Shown here piece by piece: positions 58,176 through 64,000 of a stretch of DNA of 64,000 nucleotides. The stretch lies in assembly GCF_016859285.1 (NCBI RefSeq), contig NC_053416.1:14614001-14678000 (forward strand). The letters are read 5' to 3'. Numbering within the stretch: position 1 is the stretch's first letter; each line of letters begins with the position of its first letter. The stretch is from Xiphias gladius. Its lineage: Eukaryota; Chordata; Actinopteri; Istiophoriformes; Xiphiidae. The notes under the pieces were generated by a model. It was given only the letters and a program-made list of their open reading frames with translations. It ran no database searches and was not told where the DNA came from. The position numbers and the translations under genes were made by a program.

Positions 58176-58483
58176 ATGGATGACATCTTCACACAGTGTC
58201 GGGAAGGGAACTCTGTGGCAGTTCGGCTGTGGTTGGACAACACAGAGAATGACCTCAACTTGGGGTAAGCGGATATATCTGCACACACTTCACTCAGATA
58301 CACGAAGCTTTGAAGATGACTGCCGTGGGACTGACTGCCCTTATTTTCTCAAGGATGTAGGAGTCTAGCTGTAGTGTATAATGTCTGTGCAATAACACAT
58401 GGAGCACGGTCTCTCGTGATTGGAGCAGACTTTATAGCAAACGTGCCACATTTGGTACGGTAGGTGTGTGATTATGTTCTGCT

Positions 58484-58560
<77 letters not shown>

Positions 58561-61500
58561 AGTGTGTGCATACAAAGCGATCCTCGCTGCATTAGAGGTG
58601 GTCAAACAGTTTCCATATTGTGCTCTCCCTGCAACTCCACATACTGCTGAACATCACCCAGTGTTGGTAATTCCAGTCCCGTTTGTACTATTTTCCCTTT
58701 TCTTCTTCGATTTTTCTACCTATGATGTCACCCCCCAAAACTCTGTGTGTGTGTGTGTGTTTGTGTGTAAAAGCAGTGGGTGATTTGGGGAGGTTGTGCG
58801 GTGACATAAATAACTCAGACAACAGAATATACTAAACTGAAAAGCACAGACAGAATTTAGATTATAGTGCTGAAACGATTTAGTTGATTGACAGTAAATT
58901 AATCAATAGCACATCTAATAAATCAGATAATTGTTTTAAATTGAATGACTGTAATTTATACTGTCGGTCAGACAAAACAACCACTTTGAAGATGTCACCC
59001 TGTTTTCTGGGAACAAGTGGTGGGCTTTTTTCACAATTTGTAATATTTTATACATTTAAAAAAAGGATTAATTAATCTAAAACACAAGAGATAGATTAAT
59101 TTATAATGGTCATGAGCTGCAATCCTATTAGATTTTTTAAATTGTTTAGGGTATACAGAGAACTTATGACTGTTTACATAATTTCCTTGCTAGAAAGAAG
59201 CTAGAAGACTTCACTGCTAAAGACCTTGGTTATCTCATTCTTGGGCCAGGCCATATATGTGCAGTTTGTTGACGTTGACTTTGAGGGCTGCAGAGCTGCT
59301 AGCCAACCACACAACAGCCAAGGCCATTTCCTCTCTTCAACTCCATACAGGGCCAGGCCTTCGCTGACAGAGCTTCTCAGGCAGCTAGCTGCGGTTCCAC
59401 ATAAACATCTGAGAGACCAGTCATTATGCTGGAGGCCTGTTTTGGCTGTTACTCTGAGGAGGCTTAACTGTGTGAACCAGCCTCATTTTTTCCTTCAGAG
59501 TAACCAATAATATGCACTGAGTGTTACATATTGGAAAATATGTTGCCTATTAGGAACTGAAATTTTTGATCTCCCCCAGGATCGAGCGACACAGGAAGAC
59601 ACATGAAAAAAAAAAAAGAGAGAGAATGTGTAGCTGAGGATTCCACTGCGTATTTTCTGTTCTGTCATTCCTGAGTTTTTTTTCCCCCTGCTACTTTTTA
59701 TAGCACACAGGCCTGTACAGACTATGAACTGCCTGGCCACAGTGCAGGGGCAGAATTGACAGAGAAAGTGACTAAATGCCATTTCACTTTAGTGTGAGCT
59801 AGTACTGCAGCTATTTCCTACAGACTACAAGTTTTATTGTTAAATGTAGTGTAGGGTTTGCGACTTTGCAGGGAGTTGCGAGAAGCCGCAGCAGCTGTCT
59901 CGGGGTCAGCTAATATAAAGGACTCGGTTGGGTGAAGGGGCAAGTCACACGTAGGTGATAGTCTTAGGTGATAGTTGGCTGCTTGTAGACGGCAGCAGTG
60001 CTATGTACGCTGTCTGTCTGTTTGCGTCTTTGCGTAGGTTAGCAGGCATTCCAGCTTGCACAGACATATTTATCACTAGGCCAGTCGTCAGATGGGTATT
60101 GGCTGCAGGCATAGCAAGGAAGCATGTGCATAAGTCTAAATAAAAAGTGGTAGGTAGTGGATATGTGAACCTGTGTGGCCGTGTGTCAAAGAGAGAACCA
60201 CACAGATAGTATTGTGCCAGTGGATAAATGCTCAGAGTTGTTAAGAAAGCCCAGCAGCACCCGCTTCAAAGCAACAAGTATGTCTCCACCTCTAAGTGTT
60301 GCCATCTTATGAAAACATTCTAATTAGACTTTAAAGTGTTATAAAGCAAGTCAATCACGTCTTAAAGATTGATGAGCTAATTATTTTGGGATTTGCCCTT
60401 CCTTGCTCTTCATTCGCTCGGTGCGTCTTTGTGTTTTAGTGACGACCATGGCTTCAGCCCCCTCCACTGGGCATGCCGGGAAGGGAGGAGTGGTGTTGTT
60501 GACATGCTCATCATGAGAGGTGCTCGCATTAACGTGATGAACCGTGGAGATGATACCCCATTACATCTTGCCGCCAGTCATGGACACAGAGACATAGTGG
60601 CTAAGGTACACACGGTCAGACATAGCGTGGTTACAACTGGACTGTGCATGTGTTGTTTTTACACTGTATGGGGGGAGAAAACTTGCTTTGTTGTTCAGTT
60701 CTCTAACTTTATAACCTGTGAATGCCAGCTGATTCAGTGCAAAGCAGACCCCAATACAGTCAACGAACATGGAAACACACCACTCCACTACGCCTGTTTC
60801 TGGGGTCAAGACGAAGTGGCAGAGGTACAGTGCAATACACATATAGAGACGCTCCTCTTCTTTTTGCACAAGCTGTTGGCTAAAAAAGGGCCTTTTTTCA
60901 GGAGAAAAGGCCACTACAGTTTTATTTTGTTAGTCAGTGGATTTCCTATTGCTCTTAGTCTTTTTGCTTTTAATCCAAAACCTATGCTTGTAATCTAATC
61001 TGTGCATGACGTAGTTGAAACCCTCTTTTTTAGGACCTGGTGGCCAGCGGTGCCCAGGTGTGTGTATGTAATAGGTATGGACAGACACCACTGGATAAGG
61101 CCAAGCCTCACCTAAGACAGCTGCTTCAAGGTCAGTGGGCATTTGTTGGAATTATAACACATCAGCAGGTAAATTCCTTTGAAAAAAACACCCCATTATG
61201 CTGGCAAAATAAAATTCACCACTTTATTTTTGTGTTGTTACTTTCGTGTGAGTTTTTAGAAAAGGCAGAGAAAATGGGCCAGAGTATGACCAAAGTCCCC
61301 TATAAGGAAACTTTCTGGAAGGGCACCATGCGAACACGACCTCGTGAGTAACAGTTGTTTCATAAAAAAGAAATATATCAACACATCAAATCAGGATATT
61401 TGTTTAATTATTCATGTTTTTGCTCTTTCAGGTAATGGTACACTCAACAAGCAGGCTGGTATTGATTATAAGCAGCTTTCACTCCTGGCAAAGATCAATG

Positions 61501-63878
61501 AAAACCAGTCTGGAGAGGTCAGTTGCATTCTGTGTTTACTGCTTTGTGTCAGTCTTTTAATTTTTTTCAGCGCCCCTGTTGTTTGCTAGACTGTGTGCTC
61601 TGTCTGCAGTTATGGCAGGGTCGGTGGCAAGGGGATGAGATTGTTGTGAAGGTGCTACAGGTGAGAGACTGGACCACCAGGAAGAGCAGAGACTTCAACG
61701 AGGAGCACCCAAAACTCAGGTTTCTGGCCCTTAACATTATTTTCTGTGGCGTCTGCATATAAAATAGAGATATCAGGGTTCATCTATTGGCATCATGGGG
61801 TCACATGCTGTCAATCTGTTTGCTTACATAAACTGAGGGTAATACATTTGGTTCTGCTGTGTCTCTTTTTTTGAGTCTCCTCTCTCTTCATGTCTGGGTA
61901 AACACAGTGCTAATGTGAGGTTGGATGTGATTTATTGGTGGGGATTGAGGTAAGTGGTCAAAGAGAACTTAGGACCTTGTGCAATGAGCAGGGGAGTTTT
62001 TATTGTTAGACGTCAAAGGTCCTAGTTGGTATTGTGGTGAAGTATTCCTTGGCTCTATTGATTATGTTGTGTGTTCTGCTCTCTAGTGTGAAAAACAAAT
62101 CCAACAAACCTCCCTCTGTTAGTAAGCATGATGTCCATTATGACATGAAATTAAATCCATCATAGTTAAAATGGAGGCTTATTTTGAATCCTGTTTGTCA
62201 TTATTTGCTTTGGCCCATGTTGATGTTCTTTTATCAGTTTGTGCATGATGTTTATACTGTTTGTTGCACCAAATTACTGCCCAAAAGGCAAAGAGTTGCA
62301 CCTTTCTCACGTTAACGCATGTACAGACAGTTGTAAGAGAGGATTTTGGAGAGCTGAAAGTCAACTCATACAAGCTCAAAATGACCCTCATTAAGTGAAA
62401 AAGGAAAAACGTGAAAACGAAACCTTAATAGGACAGGAATGAGAGAAACCTCTGAGCAGGCCAAGTCAAAGAATGATCCCCCACCAGGAAGGCTGAGTGT
62501 GATTCCTTGTTGGCTTCAATTCTTGCCCTCTTTTTAGAATTGGTGCCAGCATAAAAGACCTTGGGATGAGTACACTGCACAATTCATAGGCAGCATCAAA
62601 TTTGACATGGATTGCAAAAATGAAAGTGCTGCAGATAATGGAAAACTACTGCTCAGCAAAATTTTTAAATGCTGCAGATGAAACATTCCTTCAGGCAGAA
62701 CAAGCTTCTAAGACTATTCTTGTCTTAATGTTTTTTTTCTTTTAATGAGGTTTTCTCCAAACTGTGAACTGGTTGATTCCTTATCAGCTGAGAAAGACTT
62801 CATATTCAAAGATGATATAAATACTTGCTTTTGTCTTCTTTTTTTTTTAACATCACACACACACACACACACACTCTCTCTTTCTGTCTGTCGTGTCTCC
62901 ATAGGATCTTTTCTCATCCAAACATTCTGCCTGTTCTTGGGGCCTGTCAGTCGCCTCCATCCCCTCAACCCATCATTATTACCCACTACATGCCATACGG
63001 ATCCCTCTACAACATACTCCACCAGGGCACTAGTGAGTAATTCAAGTACATGTATGAAATGAAAGCGGATGAAATTTTAAGCCTCAAAGCACTCTGTCTG
63101 TAGATGGAAGAATCGCACAGCCATATTTACCCCGCTGTACTTTATACTTTTCTCTCTTGTCCTCCTCTGTCTTTGTCCTCTTCTTCCTCTTCCTCAGCTC
63201 TGGTGGTCGACCAAAACCAAGCAGTGAAGTTTGCATTGGACATTGCCAGTGGCATGGCTTTCCTCCACACCTTAGAACCAATGGTCTCTCGGCTTTACCT
63301 CAACAGTAAGCATGTCATGGTAAGTAATGCCTTTGACCACTAAAAGATCATGGTCTATTACTGCCACCATGCTAACACACTATTAAGCTGATGTGATGAA
63401 TTTGCAGATTGATGAGGACATGACGGCCAGAATAAGCATGGCAGATGCAAAGTTCTCCTTCCAGTGTCCCGGTCGGATGTACTCTCCAGCATGGATGGCC
63501 CCTGAAGGTATTTATTCCTTTTTTTCCTGTTTGCTCTCCTCGTTCCCTCCTACTTCCTGCTCCCATATTGCCTGCTTAGACTTTATGACTCATTCAGTTA
63601 AAAACATACTGTACTATATAATTTAGTCATTCTTCAGTGGTAGTCATGCTGTTCATCTGGTGTGTTTCCAGTGTTACGGAGTAAAAACAAACCCGTGTGA
63701 GTTATCCCGTTATATTTAGGGTTTTCCTTGTCCCTCTTTGTTTTCAGCCCTGCAGAAGAGGCCTGAAGACATCAACAGGAGATCTACCGACATGTGGAGC
63801 TTTGCGGTATTACTATGGGAGCTAGTTACCAGGGAGGTCCCCTTTGCTGACCTCTCACACATGGAGATAGGCATGAAG
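58176..63878 (+). CDS. ilk: integrin-linked (pseudo)kinase ILK, 3' end outside the window
   Basis: Scaffold of the ILK-PINCH-parvin complex, linking integrin beta tails to actin at focal adhesions. Exons: 58176-58264, 60440-60605, 60729-60824, 61034-61130, 61260-61343, 61432-61517, 61610-61719, 62905-63032, 63198-63319, 63408-63507, 63748-63878. These give 403 in-frame codons of the usual 452; the last exon is beyond the window. Start [20 protein letters not shown] is typical. Residues ~1-155 are ankyrin repeats ([40 protein letters not shown]), then a linker, then the pseudokinase from ~193. Lys220 (VVKVL) and the APE glutamate (residue 359) are kept. The catalytic HRD site reads SRLYLNS (316-322) and the DFG site reads MAD with Asp339, the known inactive-kinase pattern of ILK. 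timm10b lies just upstream, as on human 11p15.4. Confidence 0.96.
58483..58558. repeat. (GT)n microsatellite, ~75 bp
   Basis: Near-perfect GT dinucleotide run in the ilk intron. A shorter GT run is at 58744-58768. Confidence 0.97.
58865..59095 (-). repeat. teleost interspersed repeat copy, opposite orientation
   Basis: Starts GTGCTGAAACGATTTAGTTG and contains TCGGTCAGACAAAACAACCA and GAAGATGTCACCCTGTTTTC. Its reverse complement aligns with the repeat at 19016-19365 (TGTCCGACCAACAG, AAGGTGACATCCTC). Diverged, non-coding. Confidence 0.6.
62856..62880. repeat. short (CA)n(CT)n tract before an ilk exon
   Basis: The tract ends about 25 bp upstream of the acceptor at 62904 and forms part of its pyrimidine-rich region. 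Confidence 0.85.
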
Positions 63879-64000
63879 GTAACTGGGTGCAGCCTGCATC
63901 TACCCAGAGGCTTATACTGTATGTTCACATCCATGTCTACGTATTTCTGGGAAATGCTGCATCAAAAACCATACCTCCAAAGTGTCCCAAAGACTCTGAA
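63879..64000 (+). other. ilk: start of the last ilk intron in the window
   Basis: Begins with the donor GTAACT. The terminal exon with the last ~49 codons is not present before the window ends. Confidence 0.75.

Larger units (their letters stand above)
58265..60439 (+). other. ilk: ilk intron with microsatellite and interspersed repeat
   Basis: 2.2-kb intron between the first and second coding exons. It contains the (GT)n tract at 58483-58558 and a common repeat at 58865-59095. Nothing else was recognised. Confidence 0.7.

Overview
The window is vertebrate nuclear DNA, almost certainly from a teleost fish. It has intron-rich genes with short introns, long (CA)n/(GT)n tracts, fish-type Tc1 and hAT transposon remnants, and fish-like versions of four well-known vertebrate proteins. 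All identifications come from reading the sequence and from remembered family sequences; no database search was run.

Layout. 1-3294: AT-rich flank with a dead ~2.16 kb Tc1-type transposon (563-2724). 3295-22.4 kb (+): complete coding sequence of ap2b1 (AP-2 beta-adaptin), 21 coding exons, 953 codons, with one GC-AG intron and the 42-nt hinge exon. 23.3-40.4 kb: a very large tandem array of intron-containing tRNA-Tyr(GTA) genes on the minus strand. 41.27-51.9 kb (-): hepacam (glial/hepatic Ig-type adhesion molecule), seven coding exons, with a near-identical 1002-bp tandem duplication in its second intron. 54.2-56.3 kb (+): timm10b (small Tim chaperone) with a long extra C-terminal tail. 57.4 kb to the window end (+): ilk (integrin-linked pseudokinase), all but the last ~49 residues. 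timm10b and ilk are also near neighbours on human 11p15.4.

The most unusual region is the tRNA array. Its basic full unit is ~372 bp and carries an 89-bp tRNA-Tyr gene with a 16-nt intron followed by a T4 Pol III terminator. A second unit of ~192 bp is the same unit with one ~180-bp internal deletion, which keeps only the last ~20 nt of the tRNA (3' acceptor strand and part of the T arm) plus the terminator. The two are arranged as a higher-order repeat, [full][delta1][delta2] = ~756 bp, repeated about 17 times. Two places hold expanded runs of the deleted unit. Eleven full tRNA copies are identical over 89 bp, one has a single tolerated change, five carry T-arm or acceptor lesions, and strongly decayed copies lie at both edges. 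This resembles the higher-order structure of satellite DNA, but built around a Pol III gene.

The array lies between the 3' ends of two convergent Pol II genes (ap2b1 and hepacam). The protein genes are otherwise ordinary housekeeping or adhesion genes: ap2b1 in clathrin endocytosis, hepacam in cell-cell adhesion, timm10b in mitochondrial import, ilk in focal adhesions. Nothing suggests that they share a pathway.
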